A DNA stretch of 64,000 bases from Rhodococcus sp. HNM0563 (GTDB lineage Bacteria; Actinomycetota; Actinomycetes; Mycobacteriales; Mycobacteriaceae), in the NCBI RefSeq assembly GCF_012726195.1, contig NZ_JAASAF010000004.1:124001-188000 (forward strand), in the 5' to 3' direction. The notes beneath the pieces are model-generated. The model was not told where the DNA came from. It searched no databases and saw only the letters and a program-made list of their open reading frames with translations. Below are positions 27,379 to 36,063 of the stretch, in pieces; position 1 is the stretch's first letter; each line of letters begins with the position of its first letter. The position numbers were made by a program, and so were the translations under genes.

Positions 27379-28259
27379 GCCTGCTGCTCCTCTGCGAACT
27401 TCTTGATGGCGGCCTGGTAGTCCTCTTCGGATCCGGAGAGGAACCGGTCGACGAAGGCCTGCCACGACTCGGGGGTCTTGGCGGCCTCGGCGTAGTGACG
27501 CTGGAACTTCTCGTCGCGCCCGTACGAATCGCCGGCGAGGGTGAAGTGCGCGCCGTTCGGTGCCTCGACGACACCGTCGACCATCAGACGGTTGAGCAGC
27601 AGCTGCTGCAGGGGAACTTCCTTGACCAGCTGCTCGGTCTCGACGATCTTCTCCACGGAGACGTACCGCTTCTCTGCGGCCATGCAGTAGAGATCGTCGA
27701 AGTAGGGATCGACGCCCTGGTAGCCGGCGTTGCCGTGCTTGTCGCCGATGTTCAGGTGCACGAAAGAAGCATCCAGGTTCAACGCGGGCATTGCGATCAG
27801 GGTCTCGCGCTTACCGGATTCATCGGCGTAGGGCGAGGTGACGGTCTGGAGTTCGTCGCCCCAAAAGGTCTGCACGTCGGAGCCGAGGCCTGCCCGGATC
27901 GGCAGGAACGGCAGGCGCGCGGCGGCAGCTTCGAGGCCGCACTTGACCATGCCCTCGTCCATCTCGCGGGCGACGAGTTCGCCGGAGGTGCGGGCCTTGG
28001 CGAACCACGGGTCGTAGAACGGTGCCGAGTCGAGCGACACGAAGCCGTAGTACGCCTTCTTGACCTTGCCGGCAGAGCACAGCAGTCCCAGGTCGGGGCC
28101 ACCGTAGGTCACGACGGTCAGGTCCTTGATGTCCGAACGCAGAATTGCGCGGACGAAGGCCATGGGCTTGCGGCGTGATCCCCAGCCGCCGAGGCCGATG
28201 GTCATTCCGCTGCGCAGTTCGCCGACGACCTCGTCGAGCGACATCCTCTTGTCACGCAT
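27375..28259 (-). CDS. ipdA: IpdA, alpha subunit of the COCHEA-CoA hydrolase
   Basis: The 294-residue protein is a CoA-transferase family I alpha-type subunit. The N-terminal glycine-rich loop GMTIGLGGWGSRRKPMAFV and the segment YGGPDLGLLCSAGKVKKAYY are diagnostic, followed by ARTSGELVAREMDEG. IpdA supplies most of the active site of the ring C hydrolase with IpdB. It begins 60 bases after the echA20 stop and is presumably controlled from the KstR2-type operator upstream of echA20. Confidence 0.9.
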   Translation of the reverse strand: MRDKRMSLDEVVGELRSGMTIGLGGWGSRRKPMAFVRAILRSDIKDLTVVTYGGPDLGLLCSAGKVKKAYYGFVSLDSAPFYDPWFAKARTSGELVAREMDEGMVKCGLEAAAARLPFLPIRAGLGSDVQTFWGDELQTVTSPYADESGKRETLIAMPALNLDASFVHLNIGDKHGNAGYQGVDPYFDDLYCMAAEKRYVSVEKIVETEQLVKEVPLQQLLLNRLMVDGVVEAPNGAHFTLAGDSYGRDEKFQRHYAEAAKTPESWQAFVDRFLSGSEEDYQAAIKKFAEEQQA

Positions 28260-28319
28260 GAGTGTTCAAGCTCCTTCTGGTGCTTCCCAGTTCTCGTAAC
28301 TGCTCAGTTCTCGTGCAAC

Positions 28320-29081
28320 TCAGTGGTTGCTTCGCGGCTTGCCCGTCGCAACGAACTCGTCACGGTGCTCGTCGGCGACACCGGCAAGGTTCAGTTCGAA
28401 AGTGAAGCCCTGTTCGATGCGGTAGGCGGTCTTCACGTCGACCGGATCGATCCGATTGATCGCTTCCTTGGCACGGCGAATGACGCGCGTGTCCTTGGCG
28501 GCGATCATCCCGGCGACTTCGCTTGCGGCGGCGTCGAGTTCGTCGCGCGGCACCACCTTGTAGACAGACCCGAAATGCTCGAGTTGCTGGGCAGTGACGT
28601 TCTGCGCGGTGTAGTACAGGGTGCGCATGAGGTGCTGGGGGACGAGGCGTGCGAGGTGGGTTGCGGCGCCGAGCGCGCCGCGGTCGACCTCGGGAAGGCC
28701 GAATACGGCGTCGTCGGACGCGACGATCACGTCGGCGTTGCCTACGAGCCCGATGCCGCCTCCGACGCAGAAGCCGTTGACCGCGACGACGACGGGTACC
28801 TCGCAGTCGTAGACCGCGGCGAATGCGGCGGCGCAGCCGTGGTTGGCGGCGATGAGGGCATCGAAGCCTTCGGTGGCCTGCATTTCCTTGATGTCGACGC
28901 CGGCGTTGAAGCCGCGGCCCTCGGCGCGCAGCACGACGACGTGCGTGCTCATGTCCTTGCCCGCGGCCACGATGGCGTCGGCGAGCTCGAACCACGCGGC
29001 GGAGGGGAGAGCGTTCACGGGCGGGAAGTCGACGGTGACCGTGGTGATCCCTGCGCCGTCGGAGGTGGAGGTGATGCCCAT
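28320..29081 (-). CDS. echA20: EchA20, ring D-opening crotonase-family hydrolase
   Basis: The 253-residue crotonase-fold protein has the oxyanion segments GRGFNAGVDIKEM and NGFCVGGGIGLVGNADVIVASDDAVFGLPEVDRGALG. EchA20 (Rv3550) hydrolyses ring D of HIEC-CoA to give COCHEA-CoA, the IpdAB substrate. It is first in the leftward echA20-ipdA-ipdB-ipdC run, with a KstR2-type operator 26 bases upstream of its start, matching its known regulon. ATG at 29081 is followed by MGITSTSDGAGITTVTVDFP, a normal family N terminus. Confidence 0.9.
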   Translation of the reverse strand: MGITSTSDGAGITTVTVDFPPVNALPSAAWFELADAIVAAGKDMSTHVVVLRAEGRGFNAGVDIKEMQATEGFDALIAANHGCAAAFAAVYDCEVPVVVAVNGFCVGGGIGLVGNADVIVASDDAVFGLPEVDRGALGAATHLARLVPQHLMRTLYYTAQNVTAQQLEHFGSVYKVVPRDELDAAASEVAGMIAAKDTRVIRRAKEAINRIDPVDVKTAYRIEQGFTFELNLAGVADEHRDEFVATGKPRSNH

Positions 29082-29106
29082 GGCATTTTCCTAACGTCGG
29101 TACCGA

Positions 29107-29124
29107 ACCAAGCGATTGCTTGGT
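29107..29124. promoter_or_regulatory. KstR2-type operator, site 2 (echA20)
   Basis: ACCAAGCGATTGCTTGGT has 7-base perfect arms (ACCAAGC/GCTTGGT) and one mismatch in the 4-base centre. It lies 26 bases upstream of echA20 and 48 bases from the end of the neighbouring ligase gene. The flanking bases are shared with site 3 at 48065: 24 bases are identical (29106-29129 and 48064-48087). Confidence 0.8.
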
Positions 29125-29171
29125 AAGTTAGCACATGCCTGTTCGAGGGCACAGTGACTCGGGGTCGGGCC

Positions 29172-30854
29172 TCAGTACCCGGGCAGGTCGTCGCCGGGAA
29201 AGCGGCGCCGGATAATTTTTCCGGTGGTGTTGCGAGGCAGCAGATCCCGCGTGAACCGCCAGCGGGTCGGCACCTTGAAGTAAGCGAGATGATCGGCAAC
29301 GTACGCCGTCAGTTCCTCTTTGGTGGCAGACGAACCGGGATTCAGGACCACGACCGCGCCCACCTCCTGCCCCCATTCGGGGTGCGACACGCCGCTGACC
29401 AAGCACTCACGTACCGCGGGGTGGCCGTCGAGGACTCGCTCGACCTCCGACGGGTAGATCGACTCGCCGTTCTGTTCGATGAGGTCCGCCCGCCGCCCCA
29501 GCAGTCGTAGCCGGCCGCCCTCGACGACGCCGTAGTCGCCCGTCCGCAACCATCGGTCGGCGGTGATGGTCTCCGCGGTGGCCTCGTCGTCGTCCCAGTA
29601 CCCGAGCATCACGAACGGGCTTCGCACACAGACCTCGCCGGGTTGGCCGTCGGGGAGCCAACCTCCATGTTGGTCGCGGATCTCGAGGCTCACTGTGATC
29701 ACCGGCTCGCCGACGGTGCCCGGATACCGATCGAGTGACTCAGCAGTTGCGGCAGTGATCGACGTGCTGCACTCGGTGATCGTGTAACTGTCGACCACGG
29801 CGTGACTGCCGAAGGGCAACTTCTCGCGGATCCGCTGTTTGAACTCGGGGGTCGACGGTTCCGAGGACAACATGAACCCGATCAGTGAGGTGAGATCGTA
29901 CCGGTCGAGATCGTCGACCTCGAGCATCCGCGCCGCCATCGACGGCACCGCGTTCCAATGGGTGATCTCTTCGCTTTCGATCAGTTCCAGCACCGGACGG
30001 ACTCCGAGCCAGCCCTGGTTCATGATGACGGTGCTGCCGGTCGCGAGGCGGGGCACCACGGTGTTGTGCAGGCTTGTGATGTGGCACAGGGAGGAGGTGA
30101 GCAGGTGGCGGGTGTCCGACGGGACGCCGCGTGCGTATTGCTCTCCGGTCCAGGCGGCGGTGATCGCGTCGGCGTAGCGATGATAGTCGGCAACGGCCAG
30201 CAGATTCCGCTGCGAGTGCAACGCCCCTTTGGGCTCCCCGCTTGTACCGGAGGTGAACAGAAGCACCGCCGGATCATCCTCATCGACCCTCGGTGGGGGA
30301 GGCTGCGCCCCGATGAACTCCCTGATCAACCGCGGCATGTCATCCTCGATGGTGAGGATGATCGTGTCGCTCGCGCCCATGGTGGCAATGGTTTCGGCAC
30401 GTTGTTCGTCCACGAACACCACCCGCGGACGCGAATACCGGATCCCGACCTCGATCTCCGGTCGCACCCACCACGCGTTGATCCCTACTGCGATCGCACC
30501 CAGTGCCTGCGTCGCCCAGAAGGCGGTGACCCATTCGGGCCGATTCGCCGACAGGATCGCGACCCGATCACCGACCGAAACCCCATAGTGTTCGCGTAGC
30601 GCCGCAGCTAGTGCGTAGGCGTCGCGCGCGTGCTGCGCGAACGTGATTCTGCGCTCTGACGTGACGAGATACTCGCGATCACCCCAGACGAGCGACTGCG
30701 ACAGCAGGTCGGCGACGGCCCGCCCTCGGTTCTTCATCACCGGCATCTCGGTGCCCAGCACGTCGTCCATCACGATTTCGAAGTCGCCGCCCCGGCCGGT
30801 GAGCCGAGAAATGAGCTGGTCCAGGAACGGCCGCGGGTCCGGCGGGACGGTCAC
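29172..30854 (-). CDS. Acyl-CoA ligase (class I adenylate-forming enzyme)
   Basis: The 560-residue protein has the AMP-binding motif [17 protein letters not shown], the acceptor region [10 protein letters not shown] in place of the usual YGxTE, the hinge [20 protein letters not shown] and a C-terminal lysine in [11 protein letters not shown]. It presumably forms CoA thioesters of steroid side-chain or ring acids, but sequence alone does not place it in a named FadD subgroup. GTG at 30854 is chosen because GGAGGGGAG precedes it; the longer frame is less likely. It is divergent from a MaoC hydratase and second ligase, across 151 bases. Confidence 0.82.
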   Translation of the reverse strand: MTVPPDPRPFLDQLISRLTGRGGDFEIVMDDVLGTEMPVMKNRGRAVADLLSQSLVWGDREYLVTSERRITFAQHARDAYALAAALREHYGVSVGDRVAILSANRPEWVTAFWATQALGAIAVGINAWWVRPEIEVGIRYSRPRVVFVDEQRAETIATMGASDTIILTIEDDMPRLIREFIGAQPPPPRVDEDDPAVLLFTSGTSGEPKGALHSQRNLLAVADYHRYADAITAAWTGEQYARGVPSDTRHLLTSSLCHITSLHNTVVPRLATGSTVIMNQGWLGVRPVLELIESEEITHWNAVPSMAARMLEVDDLDRYDLTSLIGFMLSSEPSTPEFKQRIREKLPFGSHAVVDSYTITECSTSITAATAESLDRYPGTVGEPVITVSLEIRDQHGGWLPDGQPGEVCVRSPFVMLGYWDDDEATAETITADRWLRTGDYGVVEGGRLRLLGRRADLIEQNGESIYPSEVERVLDGHPAVRECLVSGVSHPEWGQEVGAVVVLNPGSSATKEELTAYVADHLAYFKVPTRWRFTRDLLPRNTTGKIIRRRFPGDDLPGY

Positions 30855-31005
30855 AAGAGCTCTCCCCTCCTCGACGGCACTTGTGTGTCGCGAAAGACTC
30901 TCACGCTCCGGACCACGACCTTCGAATGTACCGGTGAGTGAGATATCCGAGGGGGCCGGTCGCCCGTCCACATAGCCTGCTCACAGTGGAGAAAGGACCG
31001 ACACG

Positions 31006-31818
31006 ATGACCACCACCGAAGAATCGTCGGCCGCTCGCTGGCGCGGCGTCGAACTGGGTACGCGCACCGTCCGTTATGACGAGAGCGACGCGATTCTGTA
31101 CGCCCTCGCGGTCGGTGCACCCGCCACCGACCTCGATCTCGTGTTCGAAGAGCGGCTCAGAGTTCTCCCGACCTTCGCACTGACGCTCGCGCAGTGGGCA
31201 CCCGATGAGCTCGGTGCCCGCGGCGGGTTCGACACCCGCACCGCAGTGCACGGGTCGCAGAGCCTCGATGTGCGTGCACCGCTGCCGCGCGCGGGTGAGC
31301 TCACGTTGTCGGCCAAGGTCGGCGAGGTGTGGGACAAGGGCCGCGCCGCGGTGTTCGAGGTCCTGGTCGAATCCGAGTTCTTCGTCGCCACGTGGTCGCT
31401 GTTCGCGCCGGGCGCGGGCGGGTTCGGTGGCGAACGCGGACCGTCGGCCGAGCCGACGCCCGAAGGCGATCCCACCCGGACCGCCACCTTGAACACTCGC
31501 GAGGATCAGGCAGCGCTGTACCGGTTGACTGGTGACCGGCACCATATCCACATCGATCCCGAGGCCGCGGCCCACATCGGGCAGCCCCGCCCGATCATGC
31601 ACGGACTGTGCACACTCGCCGCGGCGACGATTCCGCTGGCCCGCGCGGTCGGTGCGCATCCGGCAGACTTGACGTCGCTGTCCGGACGCTTCGCTGCTCC
31701 CGCGTTCCCCGGCGACGCCCACCAGCTCCGCATCTGGGGTGAGCGCACCGACCTGCAATTCGACGTCCGCGCCGGCGACAACGCCGTGGTGTCGGGTGCC
31801 CGTGCGACGTTCGCCTGA
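31006..31818 (+). CDS. MaoC-like (R)-enoyl-CoA hydratase
   Basis: The 270-residue protein is a double hotdog hydratase 2. The N-terminal half (VRYDESDAILYALAVGAP) is the degenerate hotdog. The C-terminal half contains the hydratase motif as LTGDRHHIHIDPEAAAHIG, with catalytic Asp and His and His-Ile replacing the common Asn-Pro, and PIMHGLCTLAAAT. Such enzymes hydrate 2-enoyl-CoAs in beta-oxidation, and hsd4B/ChsH-type members act on steroid side chains. ATG 31006 follows GGAGAAAGGA. It is followed 39 bases on by a FadD17-like ligase, so side-chain degradation is a reasonable role. Confidence 0.83.
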   Translation: MTTTEESSAARWRGVELGTRTVRYDESDAILYALAVGAPATDLDLVFEERLRVLPTFALTLAQWAPDELGARGGFDTRTAVHGSQSLDVRAPLPRAGELTLSAKVGEVWDKGRAAVFEVLVESEFFVATWSLFAPGAGGFGGERGPSAEPTPEGDPTRTATLNTREDQAALYRLTGDRHHIHIDPEAAAHIGQPRPIMHGLCTLAAATIPLARAVGAHPADLTSLSGRFAAPAFPGDAHQLRIWGERTDLQFDVRAGDNAVVSGARATFA

Positions 31819-31857
31819 CCGCTCTCGCACAGGACCGGAACTTTCTGGAGGAAAAAG

Positions 31858-33531
31858 TTGGACACGTTCGCCGAAGTAGTGCGTTCCCGCAAGGGCGACG
31901 AGAAGATCGGTCTGCGGTTCGAGGACCGGCAATGGACCTGGGACCAGGTGATCCAGGAGAGCGCCGACCGTGCGGCAGCGCTCACCGCCGCCGTCGGGGA
32001 ACCGGCCGATCGTCGTCGACACATCGGCGTGCTGCTCGAGAATGTCCCGGACTTCGTGTTCTGGATCGGAGCGGGTGCGCTCGCCGGTGCCGTGGTGGTG
32101 GGCATCAACGCGAGCCGCAGCGGTCCGGAGATCGCCGACGACATCCGTCAGGCCGACGTGGACTTCGTCATCACCGAATCGCGCCTCGCGCACCTGGTCG
32201 ACGGCACCGACCACGGCCTGCCCGCCGACCGGATCGTTGACATCGACTCGCCCGAGTACCTGCGCTTCCTCGAACCGCATCGCGGCGCCGACCTGCCCGA
32301 CACCGTCCCCTCGCCCGACGACATCGCCCTGTTGCTGTTCAGCTCCGGGTCGACAGGCCGGCCGAAGGCGGTCATCGTTACGCAGGGCAGGCTCGGGAGA
32401 CTACTCGACGTCCTCGTCGAGCGCACCCAGATGCGACGCGACTCCGTGGCGTACCTGTGCATGCCGCTCTTCCACGGCAACGCCGTCATGCTCAACCTCG
32501 GCACCGCCATGCGCGTCGGCGCGACCGTCGGCCTGATCCGGAAGTTCTCGGCCAGCCGATTCGCCGACGATATCCATCGTTACGGCGCGACCTTCGTCAA
32601 CTACGTCGGGCGTGCGCTGTCGTACGTGCTCAACAAGCCCGAAGATCCGCGTGACCGCACCGGCACGCTCGAGATCGCCTTCGGCACCGAAGCATCCGAG
32701 GTCGATGTCGCCCGATTCTCGGAGCGATTCGGGTGCACGGTCATCGAGGGCTACGGCTCGAGCGAGGGCGTGTTCCGGATCAACCGCACCCCGGAGACCC
32801 CCGCCGGGTCACTGGGTGTGGCACCGGGCGGCGCCGACGTGCGGATCCTCGACGAGAACACCGGCGAGGAATGTCCGCGCGCACAGTTCGACGACGCCGG
32901 GCGGCTGCTCAACTCCGAGGCCGTGGGGCAGATCGTCGCGATCGGCGGCGCCGCAGCGTTCGAAGGTTACTACAAGAATCCGGGAGCGGCCGCCGAGCGG
33001 GTCAGGGACGGCGACTTCTGGTCCGGCGACCTCGCCTACCGCGATGCCGACGGTTTCTTCTACTTCGCCGGCCGCGCATCGGATTGGCTGCGCGTGGACA
33101 GCGAGAACTTCTCGGCCGCACCCGTCGAGCGCATCCTGGTGCGGATCCCCGGGATCCTGTCGGCACCGGTGTTCGCGGTCCCGGACCCGGCGACGGGCGA
33201 CCAGGTGATGTGCGCAGTCGAGCTCGACGCAGGCGCGGCGTTCGATCCGCAGGTTTTCGGGCGGACGCTCGCCGAGCAGCCCGACATGGGTGACAAGTGG
33301 TGGCCGCGCTTCGTGCGCGTGACCGATCACCTCCCGCTCACCGGCAGCAACAAGATCGACAAGGCGCCGCTGCGCGCCGCCGCGTGGAGCACCGCCGATC
33401 CGGTTTACGTCCGGGTGGGCCGTACCCCCGAATACGTTCTGCTCGACGACGCGGGGCGCACACAGATCGAACGCGACTTCACCGAGCAGGGTCGGGCCGC
33501 GTTGCTGCCTGCTCCGCTCGCCTCTGTCTAG
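31858..33531 (+). CDS. FadD17-like steroid-type acyl-CoA ligase
   Basis: The 557-residue adenylate-forming enzyme has LLFSSGSTGRPKAVIVTQG, CMPLFHGNAVMLN, YGATFVNYVGRALSYVLNKP, EGYGSSEG and SGDLAYRDADGFFYFAGRASD. The central segments resemble FadD17 of M. tuberculosis (Rv3506), a steroid side-chain CoA ligase. The C-terminal lysine is in GSNKIDKAPLR. It starts with TTG at 31858, well supported by GGAGGAAAA nine bases upstream. It lies between the MaoC hydratase and kshA and probably activates side-chain carboxylates. Confidence 0.83.
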   Translation: MDTFAEVVRSRKGDEKIGLRFEDRQWTWDQVIQESADRAAALTAAVGEPADRRRHIGVLLENVPDFVFWIGAGALAGAVVVGINASRSGPEIADDIRQADVDFVITESRLAHLVDGTDHGLPADRIVDIDSPEYLRFLEPHRGADLPDTVPSPDDIALLLFSSGSTGRPKAVIVTQGRLGRLLDVLVERTQMRRDSVAYLCMPLFHGNAVMLNLGTAMRVGATVGLIRKFSASRFADDIHRYGATFVNYVGRALSYVLNKPEDPRDRTGTLEIAFGTEASEVDVARFSERFGCTVIEGYGSSEGVFRINRTPETPAGSLGVAPGGADVRILDENTGEECPRAQFDDAGRLLNSEAVGQIVAIGGAAAFEGYYKNPGAAAERVRDGDFWSGDLAYRDADGFFYFAGRASDWLRVDSENFSAAPVERILVRIPGILSAPVFAVPDPATGDQVMCAVELDAGAAFDPQVFGRTLAEQPDMGDKWWPRFVRVTDHLPLTGSNKIDKAPLRAAAWSTADPVYVRVGRTPEYVLLDDAGRTQIERDFTEQGRAALLPAPLASV

Positions 33532-33654
33532 CCGCGGCGGGGTGGTCTCACCGAGCGGGACCTGCAGCTCGGCGGTGACATCGCTCACCTACGGTGACTT
33601 TCATACAGCCCCATGGGACTTGTCTCGCAGCCCGTGACGAGTCCGCGCCGCGAA

Positions 33655-33671
33655 CGGAACATGCCGTTCCG
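33655..33671. promoter_or_regulatory. Palindrome in the kshA leader
   Basis: CGGAACATGCCGTTCCG has perfect 6-base arms and a 5-base centre, 36 bases upstream of the kshA start. It resembles a widened KstR half-site pair (AAC...GTT) but with 5 instead of 2 bases between, so a different regulator is likely. Confidence 0.45.
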
Positions 33672-33707
33672 CTCACTCGATCACTACTTCCGAAAGGACG
33701 GACGACC

Positions 33708-34889
33708 GTGAGCCTGGATACTTCTGGTGACACCGAAATCCGCGAAATCGTCGTCGGTTCCGCTCCCACCCGCTTTGCTCGCGGGTGGCATTGCCTCGGT
33801 CTGGCGGAGTCCTTCAAGGACGGCAAGCCGCATTCCATCGAGGCGTTCGGCACGAAGCTCGTCGCTTGGGCGGACAGCAACGGAGACTTGAAGGTCCTCG
33901 ACGGGTACTGCCGTCACATGGGTGGCGATCTGACCCAGGGCACCGTCAAGGGCGACAACATCGCGTGCCCCTTCCACGACTGGCGATGGGGCGGCAACGG
34001 ACGTTGTAAGGACATTCCGTACGCCCGTCGTGTGCCCCCGATCGCGAAGACTCGCTCGTGGCACACGCTCGAGCAGGACGGCCTGTTCTTCGTCTGGCAC
34101 GATCCCCAGGGCAACGCACCGACCGACGACGCCGCGATCCCGCGGATCGAAGGCGCGACCAGTGACGAGTGGACCGACTGGGTCTGGTACACCACCGAGG
34201 TCGACACCAACTGCCGCGAGATCATCGACAACATCGTCGACATGGCGCACTTTTTCTACGTGCACTACTCGTTCCCGACGTACTTCAAGAACGTCTTCGA
34301 GGGACACGTCGCGACGCAGATCATGAAGGGTCAGGCCCGCACCGACATGCGGCCGAACACCGAGGGCCAGCCGAAGATGCTCGGCAGCCACTCCGAAGCG
34401 TCGTATTTCGGCCCGTCGTTCATGATCGACGATCTGAAGTATCAGTACGAGGGCTACGACGTCGAATCGGTTCTCCTCAACTGCCACTACCCGGTTTCCG
34501 CCGACAAGTTCGTGCTCATGTACGGGATGATCGTCAAGAAGTCGGACCGGCTGGAGGGAGACGCTGCGCTCGAGACCGCGCAGCAGTTCGGCAACTTCAT
34601 CGCGCGGGGGTTCGAGCAGGACATCCAGATCTGGAAGAACAAGACTCGGATCGAGAACCCGCTGCTGTGCGAGGAGGACGGGCCGGTCTACCAGCTGCGT
34701 CGCTGGTACGAGCAGTTCTACGTCGACGTCGAGGACGTCAAGCCCGAGATGACCGACCGCTTCGAGTTCGAGATGGACACCACCCGGCCTGTCGCAGCCT
34801 GGATGAAGGAAGTCGAGGCCAACCTCGCTGCAAAGGAAGCCGAGGCAGCCGCGGGCGCGGAGCAGGAAAATGCAGCCCGTCAGGTGTAG
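33708..34889 (+). CDS. kshA: 3-ketosteroid 9alpha-hydroxylase, oxygenase component KshA
   Basis: The 393-residue Rieske oxygenase has the [2Fe-2S] ligands C68/H70 in YCRH and C87/H90 in CPFH. The mononuclear iron ligands are H181 and H186 in NIVDMAHFFYVHYS, plus an Asp near 305 in GFEQDIQIW. KshA hydroxylates androstenedione-type 3-ketosteroids at C9, which with 1,2-desaturation opens ring B. GTG at 33708 is preceded by AAGGACGGAC. Its reductase KshB is encoded 1.2 kb away on the opposite strand. A small cysteine protein gene overlaps its 3-prime end. Confidence 0.93.
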   Translation: MSLDTSGDTEIREIVVGSAPTRFARGWHCLGLAESFKDGKPHSIEAFGTKLVAWADSNGDLKVLDGYCRHMGGDLTQGTVKGDNIACPFHDWRWGGNGRCKDIPYARRVPPIAKTRSWHTLEQDGLFFVWHDPQGNAPTDDAAIPRIEGATSDEWTDWVWYTTEVDTNCREIIDNIVDMAHFFYVHYSFPTYFKNVFEGHVATQIMKGQARTDMRPNTEGQPKMLGSHSEASYFGPSFMIDDLKYQYEGYDVESVLLNCHYPVSADKFVLMYGMIVKKSDRLEGDAALETAQQFGNFIARGFEQDIQIWKNKTRIENPLLCEEDGPVYQLRRWYEQFYVDVEDVKPEMTDRFEFEMDTTRPVAAWMKEVEANLAAKEAEAAAGAEQENAARQV

Positions 34890-35139
34890 CGACTGCATGG
34901 CGCAGGTGCTGGTGAAGAAGAACAGCTGGGAACACACCGAGATTCAGTGGGACCAGCAGGCGCGTCAGCAGTGTCACCGGTCTCGCAGTGAGTCCGGGGC
35001 CGGGACGGATCCGTCCCGGCGCCCGGGCGCGCCACGGCCGACGTGCCCGTCGATGGTCGCCACCATCACTCGCGCCGCAGCCGAGGGGCTGATCGACGTC
35101 GTCGACGACGCGCCGGTCCCGGCCCCGATCGTCCAATAG
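34870..35139 (+). CDS. Small cysteine-containing protein overlapping kshA
   Basis: The 89-residue product begins MQPVRCSDCMAQVLVKKNSW, with a C-x2-C pair and a third Cys in QQCHR, then EHTEIQWD; the C-terminal half is acidic and proline-rich. ATG 34870 follows GGAGCAGGAA and overlaps the kshA end by 20 bases; a second in-frame ATG at 34897 would drop the C-x2-C pair. I recall no named domain. A metal- or zinc-binding accessory protein is possible. Tight coupling to kshA suggests a link with the hydroxylase, for example with its cluster or electron transfer. Confidence 0.6.
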   Translation: MQPVRCSDCMAQVLVKKNSWEHTEIQWDQQARQQCHRSRSESGAGTDPSRRPGAPRPTCPSMVATITRAAAEGLIDVVDDAPVPAPIVQ

Positions 35140-35187
35140 TCCCTGTGGCCGGATAGCCTGGCGCCACAACCCTTTCGAAGGAACCTG

Positions 35188-35991
35188 ATGACCGACACCC
35201 TTTCGATCGACCGCGCTCAGTACGGACAGTGGGCGGTGATCGCCGGTGGTTCCGAGGGCGTCGGCGCCGCCTTCGCCGACGAACTCGCCCGCGCCGGATT
35301 CGACCTGCTGCTCATTGCGCGCAAGCCCGAACCCCTCGAGGCGACCGCGGAAAAGGTTCGTGTGCACGGCGGTGAAGTCCGCACGCTCTCGCTGGATCTG
35401 CTCACGGCCGACGCCGTCGAGACGATCCGGTCGGCGACCGCCGACCTCGAGGTGGGCCTGTTCATCTTCAACGCCGGAGCCAACAGCTACGGCCACGAAT
35501 TCGTCACCGGCGACCTCGACGGCTTCCGCGGTGTGATCGACCTGAACGTGCACCGTCAGATCGAACTGTCGCACCTGTTCGGGTCGCGGATGAAGGAGAT
35601 GGGTCGCGGCGGCATCATGCTGCTCGGGTCGCTTGCCGGCTACATGGGTTCGGAACACCAGAGCATCTACGCCGCGTCGAAGGCATTCAGCCGGGTATTC
35701 GCGGAAAGCCTGTGGATCGAACTCGAGCCGCACAACGTGCACGTGGTCGAGCTGATCCTCGGCGTCACCCGCACACCCGCGATGGAGCGTGCAGGCCTGA
35801 ACTTCGATGTGCCCGGCATGTTGGTGTCCGAGCCGGAGGACGTGGCCCGCGAGGGCCTCGAGCATCTGGCGGACGGGCCGGTGTGGGTTGCCGGCGGCAA
35901 CTACGATGCGGCGATCAAGCGCAGCGGCTTCCCGCGCGACAAGATGGTGCAGGGTGCGGCGAAGGCGATGCGGGCACTGCTGAACCGCTAG
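35188..35991 (+). CDS. Short-chain dehydrogenase/reductase
   Basis: The 267-residue SDR has the cofactor motif GGSEGVGAAFA, NAG in IFNAGANSYG, a serine in LLGSLAGYMG and the catalytic pair YAASKAFSRVF. The overall sequence resembles the oxidoreductases often found near kshA in rhodococci; the substrate is probably a hydroxy- or ketosteroid or a CoA-bound derivative. ATG 35188 follows GAAGGA. It lies 48 bases after the small kshA-linked gene and ends before a strong terminator, so it completes the kshA transcript. Confidence 0.83.
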   Translation: MTDTLSIDRAQYGQWAVIAGGSEGVGAAFADELARAGFDLLLIARKPEPLEATAEKVRVHGGEVRTLSLDLLTADAVETIRSATADLEVGLFIFNAGANSYGHEFVTGDLDGFRGVIDLNVHRQIELSHLFGSRMKEMGRGGIMLLGSLAGYMGSEHQSIYAASKAFSRVFAESLWIELEPHNVHVVELILGVTRTPAMERAGLNFDVPGMLVSEPEDVAREGLEHLADGPVWVAGGNYDAAIKRSGFPRDKMVQGAAKAMRALLNR

Positions 35992-36001
35992 TTCCGGATC
36001 G

Positions 36002-36042
36002 AGAAAGGGCCGGCGAGGTTTTCGACCTCGCCGGCCCTTTCT
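36002..36042. terminator. Bidirectional terminator between SDR and kshB
   Basis: An 18-base perfect stem (AGAAAGGGCCGGCGAGGT and its complement) with loop TTTCG, placed between convergent genes. The arms end in TTTCT on the plus strand and likewise on the minus strand, so both directions have a short T-rich tail. Confidence 0.85.
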
Positions 36043-36063
36043 GATGCCGGTGGACGATCCCGA

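Noticed and set aside
30920-30935. GAATGTA motif shared by several leaders (23139, 30923, 40537, 47166)
   Set aside because: Short, not symmetrical, and at variable places relative to starts; chance is the simplest explanation.
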